Position numbers and translations under genes: made by a program. Below the pieces are notes generated by a model. The model was not told the DNA's origin. It made no database searches and saw nothing but the letters and a program-made list of their open reading frames with translations. DNA of 64,000 nucleotides from an uncultured Prevotellaceae bacterium (GTDB lineage Bacteria; Bacteroidota; Bacteroidia; Bacteroidales; Bacteroidaceae): assembly GCA_902790625.1 (NCBI GenBank), contig CADASP010000021.1, positions 24,254 through 88,253 of the forward strand, in the 5' to 3' direction. Shown one piece after another: positions 32,118 through 41,262 of the stretch; within the stretch, counting starts at the first letter, position 1, and each line of letters starts with the position of its first letter.

Positions 32118-32717
32118 ATGAGAGAAATTGTGATTAATGGTCAGCAGCGCGAGACCACAGGCAAGAAAGCCTCGAAACTGATGCGCAAGGAGGGTTTGGT
32201 GCCCTGCAATCTGTATGGTGAGGAAAGAGACGAGAAGGGTCTGCCCAAGGCTCTGGCATTCGCAAGCACCTTTGTCGAGCTGCGCAAAGCTGTCTACTCG
32301 CCCCATGTGTATGTCGTGGTGCTCAACATCGACGGCAAGGAGCACAAGGCCATCATCAAGGAGCTGCAGTTCCATCCTGTGACCGATGCCCTGCTGCACG
32401 CCGACTTCTATGAGGTAACCGATAATAAGGACATCACCGTGGGCATCCCCGTGAAGCTGAACGGACTGGCTCAGGGTGTGCGCGATGGTGGTAAGTTGAA
32501 CCTCAGCATCCGCAAGATTGATGTCACCGCTCCCTACAAGAACATTCCCGAAGTGCTCGAGATCGACGTCACCAACCTGGGACTTGGCAAGGCCATCAAG
32601 GTGGGCGAGCTGAGCTTCGAGGGCCTCACGCTGGCTACTCCCGCTCAGGTGGTCGTCTGCTCGGTGAAGGAGACGCGCGCCTCGAAGTCGGCTGCCGCTG
32701 CTGCCGCCGCAGAGTAA
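32118..32717 (+). CDS. rplY: 50S ribosomal protein L25/Ctc
   Basis: L25 of the long Ctc type binds 5S rRNA. The 199-residue protein has the L25 domain (EIVINGQQRETTGKKASKLM, VPCNLYGEE) and the C-terminal TL5/Ctc beta domain (ITVGIPVKLNGLAQGVRDGG, LEIDVTNLGLGKAIKVGEL). The tail is Ala-rich (SKSAAAAAAAE). pth follows three bases later, a common pairing. Confidence 0.96.
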   Translation: MREIVINGQQRETTGKKASKLMRKEGLVPCNLYGEERDEKGLPKALAFASTFVELRKAVYSPHVYVVVLNIDGKEHKAIIKELQFHPVTDALLHADFYEVTDNKDITVGIPVKLNGLAQGVRDGGKLNLSIRKIDVTAPYKNIPEVLEIDVTNLGLGKAIKVGELSFEGLTLATPAQVVVCSVKETRASKSAAAAAAAE

Positions 32718-32720
32718 TAT

Positions 32721-33338
32721 ATGGACAAATTTTTGATTGTTGGACTGGGAAACCCGGGCGACGAGTACGCCCAGACCCGCCACAATACTGGATTCATGGT
32801 GTTGGATGCTTTTGCGAAGGCATCCAACGCCGTTTTCAGCGACCGCCGCTACGGATTCGTGGCCGAGACTTCGCTGCGCGGCCGCAAGGTGTTCTTGCTG
32901 AAGCCCACCACCTACATGAACCTGAGCGGCAACGCCGTGCGCTACTGGCTGGGAAAGGAAAACATCGACCAGCAGCGGCTGCTCGTGGTGAGCGACGACG
33001 TGGCACTGCCATTGGGGCAGTTCCGCCTGAAGGCCAGCGGCAGCAATGGCGGCCACAACGGGCTGGGACACATCCAGCAGCTCATCGGCCAGCAGTATGC
33101 CCGGCTCCGCATGGGCATCGGCGCCGACTATCCCTTGGGCGGACAAATCAACTGGGTGCTGGGTCGCTTCTCGCAGGAAGAACTCGACATGCTGCAGCCC
33201 ACCCTCGACCTCGGCGTGAAAATCATCGAGAGCTTCGTGCTGGCCGGCATCGACATCACCATGAACCAATTTAATAAATTGGGAAAGAAACCTACTCCCC
33301 CTACCACACCTACCCCACCTACAATACCTACCCCATGA
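32721..33338 (+). CDS. pth: Peptidyl-tRNA hydrolase
   Basis: Pth recycles peptidyl-tRNA released by drop-off. The 205-residue protein has FLIVGLGNPGDEYAQTRHNT with the catalytic His, PTTYMNLSGNAV, the Asp in VVSDDVALPLG, and GSNGGHNGLGHI. The last 15 or so residues (KPTPPTTPTPPTIPTP) are beyond the normal end of Pth and are encoded by five tandem 9-base units at 33291-33335. It overlaps the next gene by four bases. Confidence 0.95.
   Translation: MDKFLIVGLGNPGDEYAQTRHNTGFMVLDAFAKASNAVFSDRRYGFVAETSLRGRKVFLLKPTTYMNLSGNAVRYWLGKENIDQQRLLVVSDDVALPLGQFRLKASGSNGGHNGLGHIQQLIGQQYARLRMGIGADYPLGGQINWVLGRFSQEELDMLQPTLDLGVKIIESFVLAGIDITMNQFNKLGKKPTPPTTPTPPTIPTP
33291..33335 (+). repeat. Nonamer array (CCTACCCCA type) encoding the Pth tail
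   Basis: Five 9-base units encode a Pro/Thr-rich tail. The final A is the first base of the next gene's ATG. Confidence 0.85.
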
Positions 33339-33766
33339 ACTCCGAAGCCCGCATAGACAAGTGGCTATGGTCGGCCCGCATCTTCAAGACCCGCACCATC
33401 GCCGCCGACGCCTGCAAGAACGGCCGCGTGGCCGTGAACGGCGTGAACGTGAAGCCCTCGCGCATGGTGAAAGCCGACGACGTGGTGAGCGTGCGCAAGC
33501 CGCCCGTCACCTTCAGCTTCCGTCTGCTGAAACCCATCGAGCAGCGCGTGGGCGCCAAGCTGCTGCCCGAGGTGTATGAGAATGTGACACCCCAGGACCA
33601 GTATGACCTGCTGGAGATGAACCGCATCAGCGGATTCGTCGACCGTGCACGTGGCACTGGACGTCCCACCAAGAAGGACCGTAGGCAGATGGATGCCTTC
33701 GTGGGGCCGTCGATGGAGGACTTTGGCGACTTCAGCTTTGAAGATTGGGACGACGAGGAAGAATGA
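33335..33766 (+). CDS. S4-domain RNA-binding protein, Hsp15/HslR-like
   Basis: The 143-residue protein has an N-terminal S4 domain (ARIDKWLWSARIFKTRTIAA, GRVAVNGVNVKPSRMVKADD, read in parts) as in Hsp15, which binds stalled 50S subunits carrying nascent chains. The C-terminus is acidic (FGDFSFEDWDDEEE). It overlaps pth by four bases, consistent with a shared role in ribosome rescue. Confidence 0.88.
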   Translation: MNSEARIDKWLWSARIFKTRTIAADACKNGRVAVNGVNVKPSRMVKADDVVSVRKPPVTFSFRLLKPIEQRVGAKLLPEVYENVTPQDQYDLLEMNRISGFVDRARGTGRPTKKDRRQMDAFVGPSMEDFGDFSFEDWDDEEE

Positions 33767-33794
33767 TTGTTTTCAACAAAGATTTTATGCAACG

Positions 33795-34916
33795 ATGAAA
33801 AGGCTCATTAAAACAGTATCGGGCATCGGCCTTTGCTTGACGACCCTTGCCGCCATGACATCGTGCCTGAACGACGACTCGCCCTATCAGGCAGGGTTTG
33901 TATTCAACAAACCTAACAAGGCAGTCAACGTGCTTTATGCCAACACCCCCACCGACACCATCCTGTTCTACAGCTATGGCAGCTGGAGCGTCACACGCAG
34001 CAATGGCAGCTGGTGCCAGATGACCACCACGAAAGGGGCGGGCAACACCATCTATAGCATTCCACTCAGCTTCGAAGCCAACACCACGGGCCAAGGACGT
34101 GGCACGGAGTTGCACTTCACCGACACCGAGCATCCCGGCGAGGCGTCGGCAACGCTGCTCTACTGGCAGTATGCCACGCGTGGCGACGGCTCGCTGGGCA
34201 GCGCTCCATGCGTGAAGGCCATCACGGGCACCGACGGCTCGCGCTTCGAGTTTGCCTACGACGAGCTGCAGCGGCCCCTGCAGATGAGCATCCGCAGCAA
34301 CGACAACGGGGCATCGCGCACGCTGGCCTTCATCTACGATGACCGTGACAGTATGCTCACCGTGGTCGACAACGGCAAGAATATGCAGAGCCGCTATGGG
34401 CGCGACAACCAGCCCTACCGCCTCATCGGCGGTGGCGACACCATCGGCTACTACTCGCAGTTCTATCCCAATGGCGTGCCCGTATCCGCCAACTATGCCT
34501 TCAATGTGGAGCATCACTCGCTGCTGGGGCAGAACGTCTATTATGCCTATAAGCTGGGTGGCCAACGCTTAGACCCCGACAGCCTGCATTGCGCCGACAG
34601 CCTGCGCATCGCCCGCTTGGAGGAAGGGAAGGCAACCGTTGAGGAGCAGAAGCTGGTCTATTCAAAGGTGGACAACCGCTGCCAGAACCTCGACGTCAAC
34701 CAACTCGTGTTTGGCACCGCCCTCTGCGATCCCTATCAGTTGCTGTCACTCTTCCGCTATTCGCGCAGCACCAGCATCGTGAGCCAAGTGGAGGGCAAAG
34801 ACCGCCACTATCAGGTGCAGGTGGGGCTGAACGCCGATAAGAGCGTAGCCCGCCTCAGCGTGAGTGGCACTGCGCAGGGGCAGCCCTTTGAGGTGGCCTA
34901 CGACTTCGAATACTGA
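33795..34916 (+). CDS. Lipoprotein of unknown function with BACON-like and DUF4595-like regions
   Basis: The 373-residue protein starts [20 protein letters not shown] and has the lipobox MTSC. ATG 33795 was chosen because the frame upstream overlaps the S4 gene. Residues 25-130 look like a BACON-type beta domain ([14 protein letters not shown]). The middle has sequence like that of DUF4595 proteins ([37 protein letters not shown]). It is probably surface-exposed or periplasmic. No function can be assigned. Confidence 0.7.
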   Translation: MKRLIKTVSGIGLCLTTLAAMTSCLNDDSPYQAGFVFNKPNKAVNVLYANTPTDTILFYSYGSWSVTRSNGSWCQMTTTKGAGNTIYSIPLSFEANTTGQGRGTELHFTDTEHPGEASATLLYWQYATRGDGSLGSAPCVKAITGTDGSRFEFAYDELQRPLQMSIRSNDNGASRTLAFIYDDRDSMLTVVDNGKNMQSRYGRDNQPYRLIGGGDTIGYYSQFYPNGVPVSANYAFNVEHHSLLGQNVYYAYKLGGQRLDPDSLHCADSLRIARLEEGKATVEEQKLVYSKVDNRCQNLDVNQLVFGTALCDPYQLLSLFRYSRSTSIVSQVEGKDRHYQVQVGLNADKSVARLSVSGTAQGQPFEVAYDFEY

Positions 34917-34960
34917 CATCACAGGGGTGCTTGCATCCCCTCTTCAACAAAACAAGAACC

Positions 34961-35428
34961 ATGAGCGAGACGAGAAAGAACGAACAACTGAAGCTGCTGG
35001 GGCGCGAAACCAACTACGCCAGCAACTACGACCCCACGTTGCTGGAGACCTTTAAGAACCAGCATCCCGACAACGACTATTGGGTGCAGTTCAACTGCCC
35101 TGAGTTCACCACCCTGTGCCCCATCACGGGCCAGCCCGACTTTGCCGAGATCAAGATTCTCTATCTCCCTGGCGAGCGTATGGTGGAGTCGAAGAGCCTG
35201 AAGCTCTACCTCTTCAGCTTCCGCAACCACGGCGATTTCCACGAAGACTGCGTGAACGTCATCATGAAGGATCTCATCCGCCTCATGGACCCGAAGTATA
35301 TCGAGGTGGTGGGCCTCTTCCTGCCCCGTGGCGGCATCAGCATCTACCCCTACGCCAACTACGGCCGCCCCGGCACGAAGTACGAGGAGATGGCGCGCCA
35401 GCGGCTGATGAGCCATGGCATCATCTGA
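34961..35428 (+). CDS. queF: NADPH-dependent 7-cyano-7-deazaguanine reductase QueF
   Basis: QueF reduces preQ0 to preQ1 in queuosine synthesis. The 155-residue length is that of the single-domain type. The catalytic Cys is in [15 protein letters not shown] and the QueF motif [20 protein letters not shown] is complete. The start at 34961 (MSETRKNEQ) fits homologs better than 34931. No other queuosine gene and no preQ1 riboswitch was seen here. Confidence 0.95.
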   Translation: MSETRKNEQLKLLGRETNYASNYDPTLLETFKNQHPDNDYWVQFNCPEFTTLCPITGQPDFAEIKILYLPGERMVESKSLKLYLFSFRNHGDFHEDCVNVIMKDLIRLMDPKYIEVVGLFLPRGGISIYPYANYGRPGTKYEEMARQRLMSHGII

Positions 35429-35491
35429 AATAAAGAAATGAGGGAATAACGGCCCAAGCTTGGCCTGTGGACATTCCTCTCCGTCGAATAG

Positions 35492-35535
35492 CAAGCGCAG
35501 ACGCCAACGGCAATAGTCGTTGGCGTCTGCGCTTG
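35492..35535 (+). terminator. Terminator with a perfect 18-bp stem after queF
   Basis: CAAGCGCAGACGCCAACG (35492-35509) is fully complementary to CGTTGGCGTCTGCGCTTG (35518-35535), and TTTC follows. It is unusually long and perfect. Confidence 0.8.
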
Positions 35536-35593
35536 TTTCAGTAGTAAGGAGAGGTTGCGGCAAACTGTTGCGCTCCCTTGCAGGAGGGGGAGT

Positions 35594-36067
35594 CTACTCG
35601 TTGTCGTCGTCATCGAACTGGCGGGAACGGGCAGGTTCGCTGCCACCACCACCAAAGAAGATGTCTTCGAGGTTGCTCTCGATGTAGATGATATTTTTGC
35701 CATTGAGTATGAAGTTCACCAATTGCACCACATCGGCTATGCTGACCTGTTTGTCGCCGTTGATGTCAGCATTCCCGTCGTAGATGCTCTTACCCAGTAT
35801 GTGGTCCACCAGTATGTTCACGTCAATCATGTTCACATTGCCGTCTTTACTCAGGTCAAACTTGTTGGAGACGGTCACGCCTTTGCCGTCCTTGCTACTG
35901 GCACTGAAGTCGCTTGCACCCTTGCCGGCTCTGGGATGTCCGAATTTTCCGTCGTCGCCAAGGTCGACGATGGCCTTGACCTCGCCGTTGGTCACCGTGC
36001 AGGGACTTGCGCCCACCTGCATAGCGTAGAGCAGCGTGAAGAGGCAGAGTAAGAAATATTTGTTCAT
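35594..36067 (-). CDS. Small secreted protein with two dockerin-like repeats
   Basis: The 157-residue protein has a signal peptide (MNKYFLLCLFTLLYAMQVGA). Residues about 75-135 hold two calcium-loop repeats of the dockerin I type: DLSKDGNVNMIDVNILVDHI and DINGDKQVSIADVVQLVNFI. The C-terminus is Asp/Glu-rich after a Gly run (FFGGGGSE, FDDDDNE). There is no catalytic domain, so this is a stand-alone dockerin-like module, perhaps the end of a lost larger protein. ATG 36067 follows a -7 box at 36110-36117. Confidence 0.7.
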   Translation of the reverse strand: MNKYFLLCLFTLLYAMQVGASPCTVTNGEVKAIVDLGDDGKFGHPRAGKGASDFSASSKDGKGVTVSNKFDLSKDGNVNMIDVNILVDHILGKSIYDGNADINGDKQVSIADVVQLVNFILNGKNIIYIESNLEDIFFGGGGSEPARSRQFDDDDNE

Positions 36068-36109
36068 GTGGTCAATAGATTTTATGTGATTGGTTGCAAA
36101 TACTGCGTG

Positions 36110-36117
36110 CAAAGTTA
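36110..36117 (-). promoter_or_regulatory. -7 box of the dockerin-like protein gene
   Basis: TAACTTTG on the minus strand, 42 bases before the ATG at 36067. Confidence 0.6.
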
Positions 36118-36256
36118 CAAAATTAAATTGAATAATCGGTAGAAATAATGCGAAAAAAAGAAAACAAATGGTTCTAAGACCGTTTGTCGGAGGGCTGCCT
36201 GTCGGGTTCCTCGTGAAAAAAACGGGAATTTTTGGTGCCGTCTGCAAAAAAAGCAT

Positions 36257-36264
36257 TAACTTTG
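36257..36264 (+). promoter_or_regulatory. -7 box of the lipid-kinase-family gene
   Basis: TAACTTTG with TTTG at 36231-36234; the spacer of 22 bases is slightly long. Confidence 0.6.
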
Positions 36265-36338
36265 CAGTCACCAAGCAGAGGGCCGCATCGTCATTGGCGG
36301 TGATGGCATGAATGTCTTTCAGCTTGGGCATAAAAAAG

Positions 36339-37271
36339 ATGGTGGAAGAATCACGTTGGGGCATCCTCTATTGTCCCCGCAACGGCATCAAGAGCAAGCG
36401 CAAGCGCTGGGAGCGGCTGCAGCAGGAGCTGGACGTCCGCGGCGTGCACTACGACATGGTGCAAAGCGAAAACACCGACAGCGTGGAGCGCTTAGTGGCC
36501 ATGCTCATCCGCAATGGCTACAAGACTATTGTCGTGGTGGGTGGCGACTCGGCGCTGAACGATGCCGTGAACTGCCTGATGCGCGAGGAGAGCGATGTGC
36601 GGCGGCAGGTGAAGCTGGGCGTGGTGCCCAACGGCACGCTGAACGATTTTGCACGCTTCTGGGGATTCGAACCCGACAACGACGCGCAGACCGTGGAGTG
36701 GCTCAGCAAGGGGCGCACGCGCATGGTAGACTTGGGCTGCGTGCGCTACACCGACAAGCATCAGCAGCAACAGCACCGCTACTTCCTGAACTGCCTGAAC
36801 ATCGGCACCACTGCCGACATCATGAACCTGCGGCGGCAGACGCGGCGCATCCTGTGGTCGCGCACCCTCTCGTTCATCGTGTCCATCATCCTGAAAATCT
36901 TCCACCGCAAGGACTACAAGATGCGGCTCTGCGTGAACCACGAGGTCATCGACCGTCGTGTGATGACCGTCTGCGTGGGCAATGCGCGGGGCTATGGCCA
37001 GACGCCCAGCGCCGTGCCCTATAGTGGCATGCTCGACCTCACCGTGGTCTACGACCCCAAGCTCTTCCAGCTGTTCAGCGGATTGTGGCTGCTCATCAGC
37101 GGCCGCTTCCTCAACCACCGCTCCGTTCACCCCTTCCGCACCCGCCACTTGGTGGTGGAAGAGGCCCGCCACGCCCTCGTGGGCATCGACGGACGGCTGA
37201 TGACCACGCCCGTGGGTTCATACTCCATCACCGTGGAGCCAGAGGCCATCAATTTCATGATTCCCGATTGA
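36339..37271 (+). CDS. Diacylglycerol/lipid kinase family protein
   Basis: The 310-residue protein belongs to the DAGK/YegS-like family that phosphorylates lipids with ATP. It has the N-terminal fold (WGILYCPRNGIKSKRKRW), the nucleotide loop as VVVGGDSALNDAVN, and GVVPNGTLNDFARFWGF. The loop reads GGDS where GGDGT is usual in the wider family. A C-terminal beta-sandwich follows (VCVGNARGYGQTPSAVPYSG). The start at 36339 (MVEESRWG) was preferred; ATG 36312 adds nine residues. Confidence 0.8.
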   Translation: MVEESRWGILYCPRNGIKSKRKRWERLQQELDVRGVHYDMVQSENTDSVERLVAMLIRNGYKTIVVVGGDSALNDAVNCLMREESDVRRQVKLGVVPNGTLNDFARFWGFEPDNDAQTVEWLSKGRTRMVDLGCVRYTDKHQQQQHRYFLNCLNIGTTADIMNLRRQTRRILWSRTLSFIVSIILKIFHRKDYKMRLCVNHEVIDRRVMTVCVGNARGYGQTPSAVPYSGMLDLTVVYDPKLFQLFSGLWLLISGRFLNHRSVHPFRTRHLVVEEARHALVGIDGRLMTTPVGSYSITVEPEAINFMIPD

Positions 37272-37320
37272 GGTTTTCCCCCCGACAGCCACCTTCGAAA
37301 AAAAAGGCATACGCCGCGTC

Positions 37321-37358
37321 AAAATTTGGTGGCTCCAAATGAAAATTTGGCAACGCCG
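37321..37358. repeat. Decayed palindrome element (ATTTGG...CCAAAT)
   Basis: ATTTGGTGGCTCCAAAT followed by AAAATTTGGCAACGCCG resembles the palindrome and core at 1927-1989. It lies in the gap between two convergent genes. Confidence 0.5.
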
Positions 37359-37452
37359 TAGAAAAATCCCAGGCCTTGGGACAAATTTGTGCGAAGGCCG
37401 CTGCGGCAAGATGCCTTTTCGCCGAACGTTAAACGCTTATTTCTCAGTTCAT

Positions 37453-38466
37453 TCAACGGGCTTTCCCCCTGACGATGATGTAGATGATGACGGGTGCGCC
37501 CATCAACGGCGTGACGGCACCCAGCGGGATGAGTCCGCTCTCGCCTGGCAAATGGCAGACCAGGTTGCACAGCAGGGCGATGGCAGCTCCACACATCAAC
37601 GTGGCGGGGAGCAGTCGGCGGTGGTTGTCGGTGCGGAAGATGAGGCGGGCGATGTGGGGCACGGCCAGGCCGATGAAGCTCACGGGGCCGCAGAAGGCGG
37701 TGGTGATGGCGGTGAGCAGTCCGGTGACCAGCAGCAGTCCGTTGCGCGTGCGGCGGATGTTGATGCCCAGATTCTCGGCATAGCGGTCGCCGAGCATCAG
37801 TGCGTTCAGCGGTTTGATGAGCAGCAGCGTGCCGATGATACCCAGCAGGGTGACGATGGCGAAGAGTGGCATGTGGCCCATGGTGACACCGCCAAAGCTG
37901 CCCATGCCCCACACCACATACGACTTCACCCCCTCGTCGGTGGCGAAGAAATTGAGCAGGGTGATGGCCGACGACGTGAGATAGCCAATCATGATGCCGA
38001 TGATGAGCAGCATCACATGGTTTTTGACCAGCGTGGAGAAGAAAAAGATGATGGCGGTGACGGCCATCGCCCCCACGAAGGCGGCCACGATGACGGCAAC
38101 GAAGCCGCCCAGCTGCAGCGACCCCACGCTGAGCGAGCCGCCCAGCAGCAGCATCACCAGCGCCACGCCCAGTCCGGCGCCGCTGCTGATGCCGAAGATG
38201 GAGGGGTCGGCCAGTGGGTTGCGGAAGGCAGTCTGCAGCAGCAGGCCGCTGGCGGCCAAGGCGGCACCGCACAGCAGGGCGGTGATGGCCTGTGGCAGGC
38301 GGCTCTCCAAAACGATATAGTGCCACGAAGGCTTGGCTCCCTCGCCGCCCGAAAGGATGTGGAGCACGTCGGCAGCAGGAATGCTGATGCTGCCCTCAAA
38401 CAAATTGAGGACAAACAGCGCCACAATGAGCACCGCCAGCATTCCTAATCCCACAGTGCCTTTCAT
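37453..38466 (-). CDS. btuC: FecCD/BtuC-type ABC transporter permease
   Basis: This is the inner-membrane channel of a cobalamin or iron-chelate importer. The 337-residue protein has about ten membrane helices and the FecCD blocks LPQAITALLCGAALAASGLL, RNPLADPSIFGISSGAGLG and GPVSFIGLAVPHIARLIFRT (read in parts). B12 specificity is inferred from its place in the riboswitch-controlled operon. ATG 38466 lies just past a hairpin; 38499 is possible. It is the last gene of the operon, and no ATPase gene follows. Confidence 0.88.
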   Translation of the reverse strand: MKGTVGLGMLAVLIVALFVLNLFEGSISIPAADVLHILSGGEGAKPSWHYIVLESRLPQAITALLCGAALAASGLLLQTAFRNPLADPSIFGISSGAGLGVALVMLLLGGSLSVGSLQLGGFVAVIVAAFVGAMAVTAIIFFFSTLVKNHVMLLIIGIMIGYLTSSAITLLNFFATDEGVKSYVVWGMGSFGGVTMGHMPLFAIVTLLGIIGTLLLIKPLNALMLGDRYAENLGINIRRTRNGLLLVTGLLTAITTAFCGPVSFIGLAVPHIARLIFRTDNHRRLLPATLMCGAAIALLCNLVCHLPGESGLIPLGAVTPLMGAPVIIYIIVRGKAR

Positions 38467-38490
38467 TCTCTCTCTATTAGTCGGTTGGGT

Positions 38491-38510
38491 GCCCCGCATA
38501 TTTGCGGGGC
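38491..38510 (-). promoter_or_regulatory. GC hairpin between btuF and btuC
   Basis: GCCCCGCA and TGCGGGGC form an 8-bp stem with a 4-base loop within the btuF-btuC gap. It may stabilise or process the mRNA. Confidence 0.5.
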
Positions 38511-38513
38511 CAT

Positions 38514-39662
38514 CTACTCCACTTTATGATAATAACGCAGCGGCGGCTGATTTGGTATGTCGGGATGCAAAATTGTCAGGAAGTCCTGCAACAGCAAGTC
38601 GGGGCGGAAGGGCGTCTCTTCGTAGAACATTGATGTGGTGACGTTGCAACCATACACCTGCCCTTCCTTCACCGGGCGCACCATGCGGTAGCCATCTTGC
38701 TCGCTCAGCAGTTGGCTCAGGGTGATGGGGCCTGGCGCGTCGTAGCGCAGCAGCCAGAGGGCACACTGTCCGGCGCGCTCAAAAACGGTCTCGAACGAGA
38801 GCTGCAACGAGCCTTTGTGCTCGTCGTCGGCCCAGGGGTAGTCGGCGTGGGCGTCGGCCAGCATCTGTCCGATGGTGCTGTGCCCGCCCGGCACGTACCA
38901 CACCGAGCCAGCCATCTTGTCGACCAGCACCGAGGGGCACGTGGCGGCTTGCGCGGCCTTCTGCTTCATCGCCGTATAGTTGGTCTCCACTTCTTCGAAG
39001 AACCGCTCTGCCTGGGCCTCGCAGCCGTAGAGCATGCCATAGAAACGCACCCACTCGGCGCGGGCCAGTGGCGAGTGCTCCATATACTCGGCGCACTCGA
39101 TGAGCGGGGTGCCGATGTCCTCCAAGCGACCGTAGCCACCGCTGTTCTCGAAGGGCGAGAGCAGGATGCCGTCGGCGCCCGTGTCGATGATTTTCTCGAT
39201 GACAGGGCTCATGCCGTCGCCGCAGTCGGCGATGATGCCGCTGCTGACGCCCTCCTGCACAAACGGCACTTTGATGTATTTCAGGTCGGCCACTCCCGCC
39301 ACCTGCTGCTCAGCCTTCAGCTGTTCCAGAAGTGCGCAGTGCACGCTGGTGAAGACGATGCTGCGCTGCAGTGGCGTGCGGATGAGCGTGCCGCCGGGCA
39401 GCGATGAGGGCAGCGGAGCCTCACTGGGCACGAGCACGTAGGTGTGGAGCAACTTGCCCGGCTTCCAAGGATTGTCGATATACACCACCCTGTAGCCCTC
39501 GCACTGCTCCACATGGATGAGACGTGCATGGCGGAAGACCAGGCTGTCAGGAACCGGCGCCCCCTCCTGCTGCAGTCGCTCTGCCCAGCTCTGCGGAGGG
39601 GTGTTTCCCCCCACACAGGCTGTGAGCAGTGCAACAAGTATTAGAATAAAGGTGTTTCTCAT
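38514..39662 (-). CDS. btuF: ABC transporter substrate-binding lipoprotein, BtuF-like
   Basis: The 382-residue protein starts MRNTFILILVALLTACVGG, a lipoprotein signal. It has the two-lobed fold of cluster A-II binding proteins (FecB/BtuF): RSIVFTSVHCALLEQL, VIEKIIDTGADGILLSPFEN, and AEWVRFYGMLYGCEAQAERF on the linking helix. It delivers cobalamin to the permease encoded 47 bases downstream. Specificity is inferred from the riboswitch upstream of the operon. Confidence 0.85.
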   Translation of the reverse strand: MRNTFILILVALLTACVGGNTPPQSWAERLQQEGAPVPDSLVFRHARLIHVEQCEGYRVVYIDNPWKPGKLLHTYVLVPSEAPLPSSLPGGTLIRTPLQRSIVFTSVHCALLEQLKAEQQVAGVADLKYIKVPFVQEGVSSGIIADCGDGMSPVIEKIIDTGADGILLSPFENSGGYGRLEDIGTPLIECAEYMEHSPLARAEWVRFYGMLYGCEAQAERFFEEVETNYTAMKQKAAQAATCPSVLVDKMAGSVWYVPGGHSTIGQMLADAHADYPWADDEHKGSLQLSFETVFERAGQCALWLLRYDAPGPITLSQLLSEQDGYRMVRPVKEGQVYGCNVTTSMFYEETPFRPDLLLQDFLTILHPDIPNQPPLRYYHKVE

Positions 39663-39668
39663 GAAGCA

Positions 39669-41246
39669 TTATTTCACCACGAACTTGCGCATCGAGCCGT
39701 CGGCCATGCGCACGATGTTCAGACCACGCACTGCGCCGTCCTTCAGCTGGCGTCCACCCAGGTCGAAGGAACGTTCAGCGTTGAGCGTTGAACGTTGAAC
39801 GTTGCTGATGCCAGTGGTGACGTTGCTTCCGGGCAGTTCCTCCACACCCTCGGCACCGAAGTTGTCGATGCAGAAGTAGGCGGGGGTGTTGATGCCCCAG
39901 TCGCCGCCGTCGGAGCTGTCGAGTGCAAAGCCCAGCTTCTTCACCTTGCCCAGCGAGCTAAGGTCGACATAGCGCCAGTCGTTGATGATGTAAGCCGTGC
40001 TGGCGTCGCGCAGGTCGGCCAGGTAGTACTCCTTCGTGCCGGTCACCTCGTTGTTCTCATCGTAGCCCGTGATGGTGAGCAGGAACCAGTCGCCCTGTTC
40101 GAACTTCTTGGCAAAGCCGTCGCCGTTGGTCATCGATTTGTAGGCGTAGGCCGAGTTGGTGATGTAGAATCCGGGCACCACGGCAGGCTCATCGGTGAGC
40201 AGATCGGCATAGCAGGGGCCGTTGAAGGCAGCAGCGTAGACCACGCCATAGGTGGCAGAGCCGTCGTAGCCGCCGCCCACGACGTTGTTCCACTGGTCGT
40301 CGAGCGTCTCATACTTGGTCTCCGTCCTGCTGGCATAGCCAAACCAGTACCAGTAGTCGTAGTCGCTCATGCAGCCGCTGTTGAAGGCATAGTCGCCGCT
40401 GACGAAGAACTCGCGCTCGTCGTCGTCCTCGGTAGAGACGCTCATGTGACCGTCAACGGGATTGGTGATGTCGATGACGTCTTCGAAGGTGGCCACGGCA
40501 GGTGCTGCTGAGGGAGCCTCGCCGTTGAAATCGTCCATGCAGAAGTAAGTGGGCGTGCTCAAGCCCCAGTCGTTCTTCTTGGAGCCGTCGATGCTGAAGG
40601 TGATGTTGTTCACGTTGCCAAGCTCGGTCAGGTCTACCCACGTCCAATCTTTCAGGTAGTAGTGGTCGGCCTCGTTGTCCGAGGTGTAGTCGGCCAGATA
40701 GACCTCAATGCTCTTGGCCGAGTTGGGGGCGTCGTTCTTGCCAGTGATGATGAGCTTCAGGTAGTCGCCCGTCTCGAAGGCACCGTTGGAACCATCGCCA
40801 TTCAGGATGCAGTCTACCACCCAGGCGGTGTTGGCTACATAGAAGCCCGAGACGACCTGCCCCGACGAGATGGTCTCGATGGGCATGGCGGGCATCATGG
40901 TGCCTACATCATAGAACACGGCATAGTTCTTCGAACCGTTGACGCCGTGGCCCACGCAGCTGTTGAACTGGTCGGGGACGAGCGTGGCGAAGGTGGTCTC
41001 GGTGCGGGCCGAGATGGCGAAGCCGCAATAGAAGTCCCAGTCCTCCATACAGTAGTTGCTGAACACGAAATTGCCCGACATGAAGAGGCCTTCTTCTTCC
41101 TCCTCGTCGTAGAAGTTGCGCTGGAAGTTCTGCTCGTTGAGCACGAGGTCGCCCTCGAAGGTCTCGACGTTCTCGAAGTCCACAACCTGAGCCTGTGCGC
41201 CCAGGGCGATGCACAGTGCTGCTGCAAAGGTAAATGTTTTTTTCAT
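39669..41246 (-). CDS. Surface protein with two DUF4465 domains and a type IX secretion tail
   Basis: The 525-residue protein has a signal peptide (MKKTFTFAAALCIALGAQAQ). Residues about 22-255 and 265-485 are two copies of one domain. The matching blocks are YCGFAISARTETTFATL / WFGYASRTETKYETLDDQWN, and WGLSTPTYFCMDDFNGE / WGINTPAYFCIDNFGAE; this pattern is DUF4465. The tail DLGGRQLKDGAVRGLNIVRM is a type IX sorting signal. Single-domain DUF4465 proteins accompany B12 loci in Bacteroides, so a cobalamin-binding role is plausible but not proven. A heptamer array encodes the linker before the tail. Confidence 0.8.
   Translation of the reverse strand: MKKTFTFAAALCIALGAQAQVVDFENVETFEGDLVLNEQNFQRNFYDEEEEEGLFMSGNFVFSNYCMEDWDFYCGFAISARTETTFATLVPDQFNSCVGHGVNGSKNYAVFYDVGTMMPAMPIETISSGQVVSGFYVANTAWVVDCILNGDGSNGAFETGDYLKLIITGKNDAPNSAKSIEVYLADYTSDNEADHYYLKDWTWVDLTELGNVNNITFSIDGSKKNDWGLSTPTYFCMDDFNGEAPSAAPAVATFEDVIDITNPVDGHMSVSTEDDDEREFFVSGDYAFNSGCMSDYDYWYWFGYASRTETKYETLDDQWNNVVGGGYDGSATYGVVYAAAFNGPCYADLLTDEPAVVPGFYITNSAYAYKSMTNGDGFAKKFEQGDWFLLTITGYDENNEVTGTKEYYLADLRDASTAYIINDWRYVDLSSLGKVKKLGFALDSSDGGDWGINTPAYFCIDNFGAEGVEELPGSNVTTGISNVQRSTLNAERSFDLGGRQLKDGAVRGLNIVRMADGSMRKFVVK
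39773..39807. repeat. Heptamers (GTTGAAC) in the DUF4465 gene linker
   Basis: Five 7-base units (GTTCAGC, GTTGAGC, GTTGAAC, GTTGAAC, GTTGCTG) encode NVQRSTLN just before the sorting tail. Confidence 0.85.
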
Positions 41247-41262
41247 AAGATAAATGATTTGG

